A DNA stretch of 64,000 nucleotides from RHKX01 sp046330415 (GTDB taxonomy: Bacteria; Actinomycetota; Thermoleophilia; Solirubrobacterales; 70-9), in the NCBI GenBank assembly GCA_046330415.1, contig JAXLSW010000020.1, forward strand, positions 1 to 64,000. Reading direction: 5' to 3'. The first letter of the stretch is position 1; the number at the start of each line of letters is the position of its first letter. The translations under genes and the position numbers were made by a program. The notes under the pieces were generated by a model that was not told where the DNA came from, ran no database searches, and saw only the letters and a program-made list of their open reading frames with translations. Positions 57,160-64,000 of the stretch are shown one piece after another.

Positions 57160-57909
57160 ATGGCCGGGGTGGAGGTGAGCAGCGGGGAGGCGCCGGAGGT
57201 CGAGCGCTCGCGCAACGGCGACTCGCGACCGCGGAAGGCGCTGACGATCGGCGCAGTCTGCAAGGTGCTCGGGCAGGAGTTCGACGACATCTCGATCTCG
57301 AAGATCCGCTACCTCGAGGATCAGAAGCTGCTCTCGCCGCGGCGGACCAGAGGCGGTTACCGGCTCTACAGCCAGGCGGACGTCGAGCAGCTGCGGTCCA
57401 TCCTGCGGATGCAGCGGGACGAGTTCCTGCCGCTTCGCGTGATCCGCCAGGAGCTCGCCGCCGGCAAGATCAGCGGGGCGCGCGCCTCGCGCAGCTCCTC
57501 CTCGCGCAAGGCGATAACGCTGGATGAACCCGACGAGTGGCTGGCTCACGACGACGTCATCGAGCAGACCGGCGCAACCCCGACGCTCCTCCGCGAGCTC
57601 GAGGAGTTCGGGATCGTGCAGCCGCAGCGCCGTGATGGCTCCGCCTTCTACGACGAGACCGACGTCGAGATCGTTCGCGCCGCCACCGAGCTCGCGCGCT
57701 TCGGCGTTCAGGGACGCAACCTGCGGGTGTTCCGCAGCTCAGCCGACCGCGAGGCGGCCCTGCTCGAGCAGATCATGGGACCGTCTCTGACCTCGCGCAG
57801 CCCGGCGCGACGACAGGAAGCGATCGAGAGCCTCGAGGGTCTCGCCGCGACCTGCACCCAGCTCAAGCACCTGCTGCTGGTCCGAGACCTGCGTCGGCTG
57901 CGTGGCTGA
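57160..57909 (+). CDS. MerR family regulator, FtsR-like
   Basis: A 249-residue protein. The MerR wing-helix is SKIRYLEDQKLLSPRRTRGG and RLYSQADVEQLRSILRMQRD, preceded by a short N-terminus. A second, diverged helix-turn-helix half (VIEQTGATPTLLRELEEFGI) follows. In Corynebacterium and Mycobacterium the MerR gene after garA encodes FtsR, an activator of ftsZ; synteny supports that identity here. No Cys for metal sensing. It begins one base after the FHA gene. Confidence 0.83.
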   Translation: MAGVEVSSGEAPEVERSRNGDSRPRKALTIGAVCKVLGQEFDDISISKIRYLEDQKLLSPRRTRGGYRLYSQADVEQLRSILRMQRDEFLPLRVIRQELAAGKISGARASRSSSSRKAITLDEPDEWLAHDDVIEQTGATPTLLRELEEFGIVQPQRRDGSAFYDETDVEIVRAATELARFGVQGRNLRVFRSSADREAALLEQIMGPSLTSRSPARRQEAIESLEGLAATCTQLKHLLLVRDLRRLRG

Positions 57910-57929
57910 GCCTCCAACCCGCCACCACG

Positions 57930-58409
57930 ATGCCCACGGTCGCTCGCAGCAGGTCAATCCCATCGTCCCCGCGGCGTGTCTGGGACCTCGTCGCCGACCC
58001 GCACAACCTGCCGCGCTGGTGGCCTGAGACCGTGCGAGTCGAGGACGTCCGCGGCAAGGCCGGAGCCGAGCGGAGCCGCTTCACCCAGGTCTTCGAGACG
58101 AAGGGCGGCAAGGCGGTGCGCGCCGACTACCGCTGCACGACATCACGCTCCGGCGAGCTGCTGATCTGGGAGCAGGAGATCGAGGGGACCCCCTTCGAGG
58201 GCTTCATGCGCAGCGCCGAGCTCGAGCTCCGGCTCGACGGGGGCGAGCGGGAAACGCTCGTCACGGCCGAGGGGCGGCGGCGCATGCGCGGCCTCTCCCG
58301 CCTCGGCGCGCCGCTCATGCACCGCGCGACCGGTCGCGCGCTCGCGGGCGCCCTCGAGGGGATCGAGGAAGCGCTGAGCGGCAGCGGCACCGGGGAGTCG
58401 CAGAGGTGA
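57930..58409 (+). CDS. SRPBCC (START/polyketide cyclase-like) family protein
   Basis: A 159-residue helix-grip fold protein: IPSSPRRVWDLVADPHNLPRWW is the typical first half, and the long C-terminal helix covers MHRATGRALAGALEGIEEAL. Such proteins bind hydrophobic ligands. It begins 20 nt after the MerR gene and overlaps the FAD oxidase by 4 nt, so it may serve the lipid-type substrate of that enzyme. Confidence 0.8.
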   Translation: MPTVARSRSIPSSPRRVWDLVADPHNLPRWWPETVRVEDVRGKAGAERSRFTQVFETKGGKAVRADYRCTTSRSGELLIWEQEIEGTPFEGFMRSAELELRLDGGERETLVTAEGRRRMRGLSRLGAPLMHRATGRALAGALEGIEEALSGSGTGESQR

Positions 58410-60031
58410 GCGGGGCCGACGCGCTGAGGCGCGACACCGCCTTCGACGGCTGGGGGCCGGCCGAGATGAAGCCCGACCTGGGGCCCGGGGTGATGGCGCT
58501 ACTCCGCGAGAGGATCGGTGAGACGACGCCCGCCACGGCGACCGAGCTCGGCGCGGTGCGGATCCCGGAAGCCGCCGCGATCCCTGCCGCCGTGATCGCG
58601 GCCGCGGGTGGGGAGGGGGCCGTCAGCACCACCGCGGAGGACCGGATCCGTCACGCGGCGGGCAGCAGCTACCCCGACGTGATCACGCTCCGCAGCGGCA
58701 CGCTCGAGGCCGCTCCCGACGCCGTCGTCGCCCCCGCGGACGGCGAGGGGGTCGCAGCGACCATCGCCGCCTGCGCCGAGGCCGGGATCGCCGTGGTCCC
58801 ATTCGGAGGCGGCACGAGCGTCGTCGGCGGCGTCGCTCCGGAGAGGGGAGCGTTCGAGCGCCTGATCGCACTCGATCTCACCAACCTGCGGCGAGTCGAC
58901 GTCGATGCCGTCTCCCAGCTCGCACGGCTCGGCCCCGGCCTCCGCGGCCCCGAAGCCGAGGAAGCGCTGAACGGGCGAGGCTTCACCCTCGGCCACTTCC
59001 CCCAGTCCTACCGCTACGCGACGATCGGCGGCTACGCGGCGACGCGCTCCGCCGGGCAGTCATCGAGTGGCTACGGCCGTTTCGACGCGCTCGTCACCGG
59101 CGTCGAGCTCGCGGCTCCGGCCGGGATCATGCGGACCCTGCGCACGCCTCACACCGCTGCGGGCCCGGCGCTCCGTGAGCTCGTCGTCGGTTCGGAGGGC
59201 ACGCTCGGTGCGATCACCGACGTCGAGGTGCGGATCCGGCCCGTCCCTGCGGTTCGCCACTACGAGGCCTGGTTCGCCGACGGCTTCGAGTCCGGGATCG
59301 AGGTCGTGAGGGCGCTGGCGCAGTCGGGAGAGCTGCCCGACGTCGTCCGCCTCTCCGATCGCGAGGAGACCGAGGTTTCCCTGGCGATGGCGGGCATGAG
59401 CGGGCTGAAGCGCGGCGGGCTCGACCGCTACCTGAAGCTTCGGCGCCGCAGCGAGGGGTCCATGCTGATCGTCGGCTGGGAGGGGGAGCGGGAGGCTGCC
59501 GACCGCCGCCGGGAGCTCTCCCGCCGCGTCCTGCGCGCCGGTGGCGCAATTCCCCTCGGCGCCTCGGCCGGCCGCTCCTGGGAGCGAGGCCGCTTCGAGG
59601 GACCGCACCTGCGCGACGCCCTGATCGACGCCGGGGTCTTCGTCGAGACTCTCGAGACCGCTAGTTCCTACGCTGGCATCAATGACCTCTACAACGGCGT
59701 CCGAGCGGCACTCAAGCGAGCGACGAACGAGGGCGTGGTCATGTGCCACGTCTCCCACGCATACCGCGACGGTGCCTCCCTCTACTTCACGTTCCTGACC
59801 GCGGCCCGAAGCGGCGCCGAGATCGAGCAGTGGCACGAGATCAAGACGGCGGCGTGCAATGCGATCGTCGCCGGTGGTGGCACGATCACCCACCATCACG
59901 CGGTCGGGCGCGACCACGCTCCCTACATGCCCGCGGAGATCGGCGAGCTCGGGATCGAGGTGATCGCCGCTGCCAAGGAGCGGCTCGATCCCACCGGGGT
60001 CATGAACCCCGGCAACCTGCTGCCGCTCTAG
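58406..60031 (+). CDS. FAD-linked oxidase, alkyl-dihydroxyacetonephosphate synthase-like
   Basis: A 541-residue VAO/PCMH flavoprotein. The FAD-binding part has VVPFGGGTSVVGGVAPE and TIGGYAATRSAGQSSSGYGR; the C-terminal cap has GGTITHHHAVGRDHAPYMPAE, the HHH motif of alkyl-DHAP synthase (AGPS), and the end NPGNLLPL. AGPS forms the ether bond of alkylglycerolipids; a D-lactate/glycolate oxidase-type role is the alternative. Start GTG 58406 is within the SRPBCC stop. A long repeat region follows. Confidence 0.88.
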   Translation: MSGADALRRDTAFDGWGPAEMKPDLGPGVMALLRERIGETTPATATELGAVRIPEAAAIPAAVIAAAGGEGAVSTTAEDRIRHAAGSSYPDVITLRSGTLEAAPDAVVAPADGEGVAATIAACAEAGIAVVPFGGGTSVVGGVAPERGAFERLIALDLTNLRRVDVDAVSQLARLGPGLRGPEAEEALNGRGFTLGHFPQSYRYATIGGYAATRSAGQSSSGYGRFDALVTGVELAAPAGIMRTLRTPHTAAGPALRELVVGSEGTLGAITDVEVRIRPVPAVRHYEAWFADGFESGIEVVRALAQSGELPDVVRLSDREETEVSLAMAGMSGLKRGGLDRYLKLRRRSEGSMLIVGWEGEREAADRRRELSRRVLRAGGAIPLGASAGRSWERGRFEGPHLRDALIDAGVFVETLETASSYAGINDLYNGVRAALKRATNEGVVMCHVSHAYRDGASLYFTFLTAARSGAEIEQWHEIKTAACNAIVAGGGTITHHHAVGRDHAPYMPAEIGELGIEVIAAAKERLDPTGVMNPGNLLPL

Positions 60032-60258
60032 GCGCCGGCATCGCCGAGCACTTCGTGCAGGGCGTGAAGCGCTGGGCGCGGAAACCACGTCCAGCGTGGT
60101 CGAGGCGCCCCGCGCCGGGGCGATGGGCAGCGAGGGGAGCATGGGAGATCCCGGTGAGGCCGGCCGTGGCGGTGAGCTCCCCACCTCCCTTCGCTGCCGA
60201 TCGTGAGATGCGGAGCGATGGCCCCGCGCTGCGCGCCACCTCCCTGCCGCAAACGGAC

Positions 60259-60376
60259 GTGTCACCGAAAAGCGGGGAATAGCTCCGTTTCCCGGTGACA
60301 GGTCCGTCGATCCCGGGTACCCGGCCGACCTGTCACCCGGGAGCGGGGAATAGGTCCGTCCCCCGGTGACAGGTCC
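60259..60376. repeat. GGTGACA-armed inverted and direct repeats (block F)
   Basis: Units 60261-60299 and 60332-60370 both begin GTCACC and end GGTGAC and share AGCGGGGAATAG. The motif GGTGACAGGTCC occurs at 60294 and 60365 in the same direction, and its complement GACCTGTCACC at 60328. TGACAGGTC (60296) and GACCTGTCA (60328) form another palindrome around CCGGGTACCCGG. Confidence 0.85.
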
Positions 60377-60591
60377 AGGGCCCATCGCCACGGCTGGCGC
60401 CGGGGCGATGGGCAGCGATGGGAGCATGGGAGATGCCGGTGAGGCCGGCCGTCGCGGTGAGCTCCCCGCTTCCCTTCGCTGCCGGTCGTGAGACGCGGGG
60501 CGTGGAAGCCACGTACAGCGTGGTCGAGGCCCCCGGCGTCGGCCGCGAAAGCGCTCCACCATCGACGCGGGGCGATGGGCAGCGCACCGAT

Positions 60592-60626
60592 TCGCAATCG
60601 CACGTCTGTGGGACCTGCGATTGCGA
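60592..60626 (+). repeat. Module C hairpin, copy 2
   Basis: A perfect 11-bp stem with 13-nt loop, identical in all 35 bases to 21767-21801. Confidence 0.85.
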
Positions 60627-60811
60627 GTTGGTCGCGGCTGCCGGGCTTCCCAACGTGCCGGGCACCCTCGCAGCGCACCTGCGACGCGTATTGCCCTGCC
60701 ATGGGTGGGTCAATACGCAACGCAGAGTGCTTGCGAGCTGAGATGCGGAGGAGGCGGCGGGCGGCGGAGGGATTCAGGCCCGCCGCTCTCCCAAGAGGCC
60801 CACCGAACTTA

Positions 60812-60842
60812 TTGAATACACTGTGTCCCGCGCTGTGATAGC
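60812..60842 (+). promoter_or_regulatory. Promoter/operator candidate of the oxidoreductase cluster
   Basis: TTGAAT (60812) with -10 options GATAGC/TAGCGT (60837-60844). The site TTGAATACACTGTGTCC shares TTGnATACAnnGnGTnC with the promoter at 63533, suggesting one regulator (TetR-type perhaps) for both. Confidence 0.4.
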
Positions 60843-60854
60843 GTCGCCTTCGAC

Positions 60855-61898
60855 TTGGCGTCCCCAGAGGCCACCTACGTGCACCTCGCCGGCTACCCGG
60901 AAGGCGTACCGGGGCCCGAGCACTTCGAGCTGGTGAGCGAGCCACTGCCGGAGCTGGGACCGGGCCAGGTGCTCGTCGAGAACCGGTTCCTCTCGATCGA
61001 CCCCTACATGCGGGGCCGCATGCAGCCCGGCTCCTCCTACTCGTCGCCCTGGGGGCTGGGCGAACCGCTCGACGGTGATGCGGTGGGCGTCGTGACGACC
61101 TCTCGCAACCCGGATTGGCCCGAGGGGACCTGGGTCCGCAGCGAGGTCGGCATGCGCGACCGGTTCATCGCCTCGGAGGGCCTGCAGGCGCTCGGCGAGG
61201 CGCCCGAGGGGTACGACCACAGCGCCTACCTCGGGCCGCTCGGCCCCACGGGGGTGACCGCCTACTACGGCGTGGTCGAGATCCTCGATCCGCAACCGGG
61301 CGAGACGGTGCTGATCAGCTCCGCCGCCGGGTCGGTCGGAAGCATTGCGGGGCAGATCGCGAGGCTGAAGGGCGCGCGGGTGATCGGCAGCACCGGCACC
61401 TCGGGGAAGGCGCGAACCGTCAGCGAGGACTACGGCTTCGACGCCGCGTTCTCCTATCGCGACGTCGACTTCGGCGACGCGCTCGACGAACTTGCGCCGG
61501 ACGGGATCGATTGCTTCTTCGACAACGTCGGCGGGGAGCAGCTCGAGGCGGCCTTGGACCGCATGCGCGTGCACGGGCGGATCGCGAAATGCGGAGCCAT
61601 CAGCTCCTACAACTCGCGCAAGCGGGCGCCGGGCCCGGCGAACCTCCACCTCGTCTTCGGCCGGAGGCTGACGATCATCGGCTACCTCGTCAGCGATCAC
61701 CGGGACGGCCGCGACGAGATCGAGCGGAAGATGCGTGGCTGGCTCGAGCGCGGCGAGATGAAGGCCGATCAGACCCTCTACGAAGGGATGGGCGAGGTCG
61801 GACGCGCCTTCAGCGATCTGTTCGACGGATCCAACGTCGGCAAGAGCGTGATCGCGGTGCCCGCCGGATCCCAGCCTCTGCAGGAGGCCGATCGATGA
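60855..61898 (+). CDS. MDR-type NADP-dependent oxidoreductase (prostaglandin reductase/YncB-like)
   Basis: A 347-residue zinc-free medium-chain dehydrogenase. RFLSIDPYMRGRMQPGSSYS is the substrate-side motif of the PTGR/2-alkenal reductase family; VLISSAAGSVGSIAGQIARLKG with VIGSTGTSGKAR is the NADPH fold; GIDCFFDNVGGEQLEAAL follows. It reduces activated C=C bonds. The TTG start at 60855 lacks a good SD; another start within about 10 codons is possible. It overlaps the hydratase gene by 4 nt (ATGA). Confidence 0.9.
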   Translation: MASPEATYVHLAGYPEGVPGPEHFELVSEPLPELGPGQVLVENRFLSIDPYMRGRMQPGSSYSSPWGLGEPLDGDAVGVVTTSRNPDWPEGTWVRSEVGMRDRFIASEGLQALGEAPEGYDHSAYLGPLGPTGVTAYYGVVEILDPQPGETVLISSAAGSVGSIAGQIARLKGARVIGSTGTSGKARTVSEDYGFDAAFSYRDVDFGDALDELAPDGIDCFFDNVGGEQLEAALDRMRVHGRIAKCGAISSYNSRKRAPGPANLHLVFGRRLTIIGYLVSDHRDGRDEIERKMRGWLERGEMKADQTLYEGMGEVGRAFSDLFDGSNVGKSVIAVPAGSQPLQEADR

Positions 61899-62788
61899 GC
61901 GCGGAATCACCGATCGCCCTCGCCATCGATGGCCGGGTCGCGCGCCTGACGATCAGCAACCCACCCGTCAACCTGCTCGGTGAAGCCCTGCTTCGCGACT
62001 TCAAAGCGGCGTTGGACGAGATCGAGTCCGACCCGGGCGCCGACATCGTCCTCGTCGAGAGCGGTGTCGCCGGGTTCTTCGCCGCCCACTACGACGTCGA
62101 GGAGATCCTCAGCGAGGACGCCGCGTCGGTGCGCACCGCGATCGGCCCCTTCAACCGGTTGATGGAGCGGATACGAACGAGCCGCCTGGTCACGATCGCG
62201 AAGGTCAGGGGCGCGGCGCGGGGGGGAGGCTGCGAGCTCCTGCAGTCGTTCGACATGCGGTTCGCGTCCCGGCAGCTCGCGGTGTTCGCGCAGCCGGAGG
62301 CCATGCTCGGCATCATCGCGGCGGGAGGAGCCACCCAGCGCCTTCCGCAGCTGATCGGACGCGCTCGCGCACTCGAGCTGCTGCTCGGCGGGGACGACAT
62401 CGATGCGAAGACCGCCGAGACCTACGGGCTGGTGAACCGAGCGCTCCCAGACGAGACGCTCGACCAGTTCGTCGACGATCTGATCGACCGCCTCGCCGAG
62501 ACGCCTCCGCGCGCGCTCGCGATGGCGAAGCTGGCGGTGGACGCCGCGGTGGACGGCTGGTCGGCCGGCTTCGCGCTCGAGGCGCTCGAGCTCGACCTGC
62601 TGAAGGGCGACCCCTCGGCACGGGAGCGGATGCGGCGCTTCATCGAGGCGGGTGGGCAGAGCCGCAGCGGTGAGCTTCACTTCCAGCGGACGGTGCGAGC
62701 TGCATCCAATGCGTCCAATCCATATGGTGCCGCCACCAACGGGGCGGCGAACGAACCCGAACAAGGAGGAGAGGAATCCGATGAGTGA
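61895..62788 (+). CDS. Enoyl-CoA hydratase/isomerase family protein
   Basis: A 297-residue crotonase-fold protein. The oxyanion loops are VAGFFAAHYDVEEIL and VRGAARGGGCELLQSFDMRF; the catalytic-side block is QPEAMLGIIAAGGATQRLPQ with LIGRARALELLLGG. The C-terminal 35 residues (after about 262) are an added low-complexity Asn/Ala/Glu tail. Typical ECH length is about 260. CAGGAGG SD at a good spacing. It is co-transcribed with the MDR gene and the following SDR (8-nt overlap), pointing to acyl-CoA or aromatic acid breakdown. Confidence 0.9.
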   Translation: MSAESPIALAIDGRVARLTISNPPVNLLGEALLRDFKAALDEIESDPGADIVLVESGVAGFFAAHYDVEEILSEDAASVRTAIGPFNRLMERIRTSRLVTIAKVRGAARGGGCELLQSFDMRFASRQLAVFAQPEAMLGIIAAGGATQRLPQLIGRARALELLLGGDDIDAKTAETYGLVNRALPDETLDQFVDDLIDRLAETPPRALAMAKLAVDAAVDGWSAGFALEALELDLLKGDPSARERMRRFIEAGGQSRSGELHFQRTVRAASNASNPYGAATNGAANEPEQGGEESDE

Positions 62789-63530
62789 ACGCTTGGCCGA
62801 CAAGGTCGCACTGATCTCCGGAGGCGCGCGCGGACAGGGCGCGGCCCACGCGAGACGCTTCGCGGAGGAGGGCGCCAAGGTCGTCATCGGCGACATCCTC
62901 GACGCCGAGGGTGAGGCGACCGCGAAGGAGCTCACCGACGAAGGCCACGAGGTGGTCTTCACGCATCTCGACGTGTCCGTCGACGCCGACTGGCGCGCGG
63001 CGGTCGATCTGGCGGAGTCGCGCTTCGGAAAGCTCGACATCCTCGTCAACAACGCGGGCATCCTCGGTATGCCGCCGATCCTCGACGAGACCGAGGAGCA
63101 CTGGAACCAGGTGATCGCCGTCAACCAGACCGGGGTGTTCCTGGGCATGAGGGCCGCGATTCCCGCCATGCAGCGGGCCGGCGGCGGCTCGATCATCAAC
63201 ACCTCGTCGATCTGGGGGATCGTCGGCGCCGAGGAGTACATCGCCTACCAGGCGACGAAGGGCGCCGTTGCGCTGATGACGAAGAGCGTGGCGCTGACCC
63301 ACGTCGGCGACGGGATCCGGGTCAACAGCGTCTGCCCCGGATTGGTCCTGACGCCGATGAGCGCCGAGGAAGGGCCGGACGTCGAGGCCGCCGTCGCGGA
63401 GGCCACACCGATGAAGCGTGGAGCGGAGCCGGTCGAGATCTCGCACGGGCTCGTCTACCTCGCCTCCGACGAGTCCGCCTACGTCACGGGCACCGAGCTC
63501 GTGATCGACGGAGGGTTCCTGGCTCAGTGA
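62781..63530 (+). CDS. SDR family oxidoreductase (classical, FabG/3-alpha-HSD-like)
   Basis: A 249-residue short-chain dehydrogenase. NAD(P) loop SGGARGQGAAHARRFAEEGA (TGxxxGxG form), NNAG in LVNNAGILG, catalytic Ser in INTSSIWGIVG and Y-x3-K in YIAYQATKGAV; the end VTGTELVIDGGFLAQ is typical. It oxidises or reduces a secondary alcohol/ketone. ATG 62781 follows AAGGAGGAGAGG; its start lies inside the end of the preceding gene. Confidence 0.93.
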   Translation: MSERLADKVALISGGARGQGAAHARRFAEEGAKVVIGDILDAEGEATAKELTDEGHEVVFTHLDVSVDADWRAAVDLAESRFGKLDILVNNAGILGMPPILDETEEHWNQVIAVNQTGVFLGMRAAIPAMQRAGGGSIINTSSIWGIVGAEEYIAYQATKGAVALMTKSVALTHVGDGIRVNSVCPGLVLTPMSAEEGPDVEAAVAEATPMKRGAEPVEISHGLVYLASDESAYVTGTELVIDGGFLAQ

Positions 63531-63532
63531 GT

Positions 63533-63561
63533 TTGCATACAGCGCGTACAGAGGATATGGT
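63533..63561 (+). promoter_or_regulatory. Promoter with putative operator ahead of the last SDR gene
   Basis: TTGCAT (63533-63538), 17-bp spacer, TATGGT (63556-63561). The segment TTGCATACAGCGCGTAC shares the pattern TTGnATACAnnGnGTnC with the site at 60812. Leader of about 55 nt with AGGAGGAGAAGGA ahead of ATG 63622. Confidence 0.55.
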
Positions 63562-63621
63562 CGACGTGGCTCGTGGCAGGAGAGGAGCGTCGCGTCCCGA
63601 CAACACGAGGAGGAGAAGGAC

Positions 63622-64000
63622 ATGAGTGAAGGTCGAGTTGCTGTCGTCACCGGAGCCGGTTCCGGGATCGGCGCGGCCACCGCAAAGGCGCTCGCCGAGG
63701 CGGGGTTGAAGGTCGCCATCGCGGGCCGCTCGGAGGACAAGCTCAACGCCGTGCGCGACGACATAGTCGCCTCGGTCGAGGGCGCGGAGATCCTGGTGAA
63801 GCCGACTGACGTCGCCGATCCCGCTCAGTGCGAGGCCCTGGTGGCAGCCGCCGAGGAAGAGCTCGGCTCAGTCGATGCGGTCGTCACCGCTGCAGCCACC
63901 TTCGAGCCGGTCCATTCGCTGGACATGACCGCCGAAGCCTGGGACGAATGCTTGGACATCCTGCTCCGCGGCAGCCTCCTCGTTGCGACGGCCGCCGCCA
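63622..64000 (+). CDS. SDR family oxidoreductase, partial (cut by window end)
   Basis: The first 126 residues of a short-chain dehydrogenase: AVVTGAGSGIGAATAKALAE is the NAD(P) loop, AGRSEDKLNAVRDDI follows, and the position of NNAG reads VVTAAATFEPVHSL, a weak match. The catalytic Ser/Tyr/Lys lie beyond the window. ATG 63622 has an AGGAGGAGAAGGA SD. It has its own promoter sharing an operator-like site with the cluster upstream. Confidence 0.9.
   Translation, partial: MSEGRVAVVTGAGSGIGAATAKALAEAGLKVAIAGRSEDKLNAVRDDIVASVEGAEILVKPTDVADPAQCEALVAAAEEELGSVDAVVTAAATFEPVHSLDMTAEAWDECLDILLRGSLLVATAAA

Larger units (their letters stand above)
60070..60745 (+). repeat. Modular intergenic repeat region, copy 2
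   Basis: Between 60032 and 60854 no convincing gene is present. Module A is at about 60073-60109 and, degenerate, at about 60497-60531. Module B (76 bp) is 60113-60188 (one difference from 21521-21596) and 60398-60473. Module C is 60592-60626 and module D is 60664-60691, each nearly identical to the copies near 21.8 kb and in the same order. A different palindromic block (60259-60376) lies between the two B units. Frames on the minus strand encode repeated SPMLPSLPIAPA-like peptides but are judged to be shadows of the repeats. Confidence 0.82.

Noticed and set aside
59060..60562. A 500-codon minus-strand frame through the repeat region and the end of the FAD oxidase, with repeated SPMLPSLPIAPA-like peptides
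   Set aside because: Most of it is antisense to a well-supported flavoenzyme gene, and the peptide repeats follow from the DNA modules. No domain, SD or signal peptide fits.

Overview
The window is high-GC DNA read almost entirely as tightly packed bacterial genes. Many neighbouring genes share 1-14 nt through GTGA, ATGA or TTGA stop/start overlaps. The rRNA operon, a SepF-type division protein, an imuB-DUF6504-dnaE2 mutasome with an actinobacterial SOS box, a GarA-like FHA protein followed by an FtsR-like MerR regulator, and an RsiG-like anti-sigma protein together point to Actinomycetota. A deep-branching class such as Thermoleophilia (Solirubrobacterales-like) is my inference; I could not run a 16S comparison.

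Layout. 1-4559: an rRNA operon (16S cut by the window edge, 23S, 5S, no spacer tRNAs) and a terminator hairpin. 4.6-9.3 kb: MFS exporter plus a small secreted protein on the minus strand, then an M28 peptidase and a membrane class III nucleotide cyclase. 9.3-14.7 kb: SOS mutasome operon (imuB, DUF6504, dnaE2) with a perfect LexA-type box over the imuB start. 14.9-21.0 kb: a branched-chain amino acid type ABC transporter (substrate-binding lipoprotein divergent from the SOS operon; livHMGF on the minus strand) and an isocitrate/isopropylmalate-family dehydrogenase. 21.06-21.95 kb: a TfoX-domain protein and a repeat-filled intergenic region. 22-23.7 kb: alpha/beta hydrolase and HD-domain protein. 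23.7-32.3 kb: murA (Asp in place of the catalytic Cys) and a histidine cluster hisZ-hisG-hisD(broken)-hisB-[glycosidase]-hisH-hisA-[small gene]-hisF. 32.3-39.4 kb: PQQ-type propeller protein, tRNA nucleotidyltransferase-like protein, then a division/envelope cluster pgeF-yggS-sepF-proC-yggT-lspA-rluD. 39.5-46.9 kb: rpsB-tsf-pyrH-frr-uppS-cdsA-dxr-rseP. 46.9-56.3 kb: acyl-CoA synthetase, HD-GYP phosphodiesterase, secreted protein, ispG, cation/H+ antiporter, acetyltransferase, proS and a CDP-alcohol phosphatidyltransferase. 56.4-57.9 kb: an operon of an RsiG-like protein, a zinc-ribbon FHA protein and a MerR regulator behind a clear promoter. 57.9-60.0 kb: SRPBCC protein and an alkyl-DHAP-synthase-like FAD oxidase. 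60.0-60.8 kb: a second copy of the repeat-filled intergenic region. 60.9-64.0 kb: a lipid or aromatic catabolism-like cluster (MDR oxidoreductase, enoyl-CoA hydratase-like protein, two SDRs, the last cut by the window end).

Main points beyond gene calling: (1) an RsiG-like protein with one c-di-GMP-binding-type motif, in an operon with division/FHA regulators and in the same window as an HD-GYP protein; (2) two distant intergenic regions built from the same modules, including 76-bp units that differ at 1 base across about 38.6 kb; (3) long palindromic elements with GGTGAC/GTCACC arms at two loci and a nested 71-nt palindrome after sepF; (4) at least ten genes with a TAnnnT hexamer 6-8 nt before the start codon, the signature of leaderless mRNAs, including imuB, whose SOS operator covers its own start codon; (5) a hisD gene broken by clustered indels within an otherwise intact his cluster; (6) a MurA predicted to be fosfomycin-insensitive. 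No phage, transposase, CRISPR array or tRNA gene was seen.
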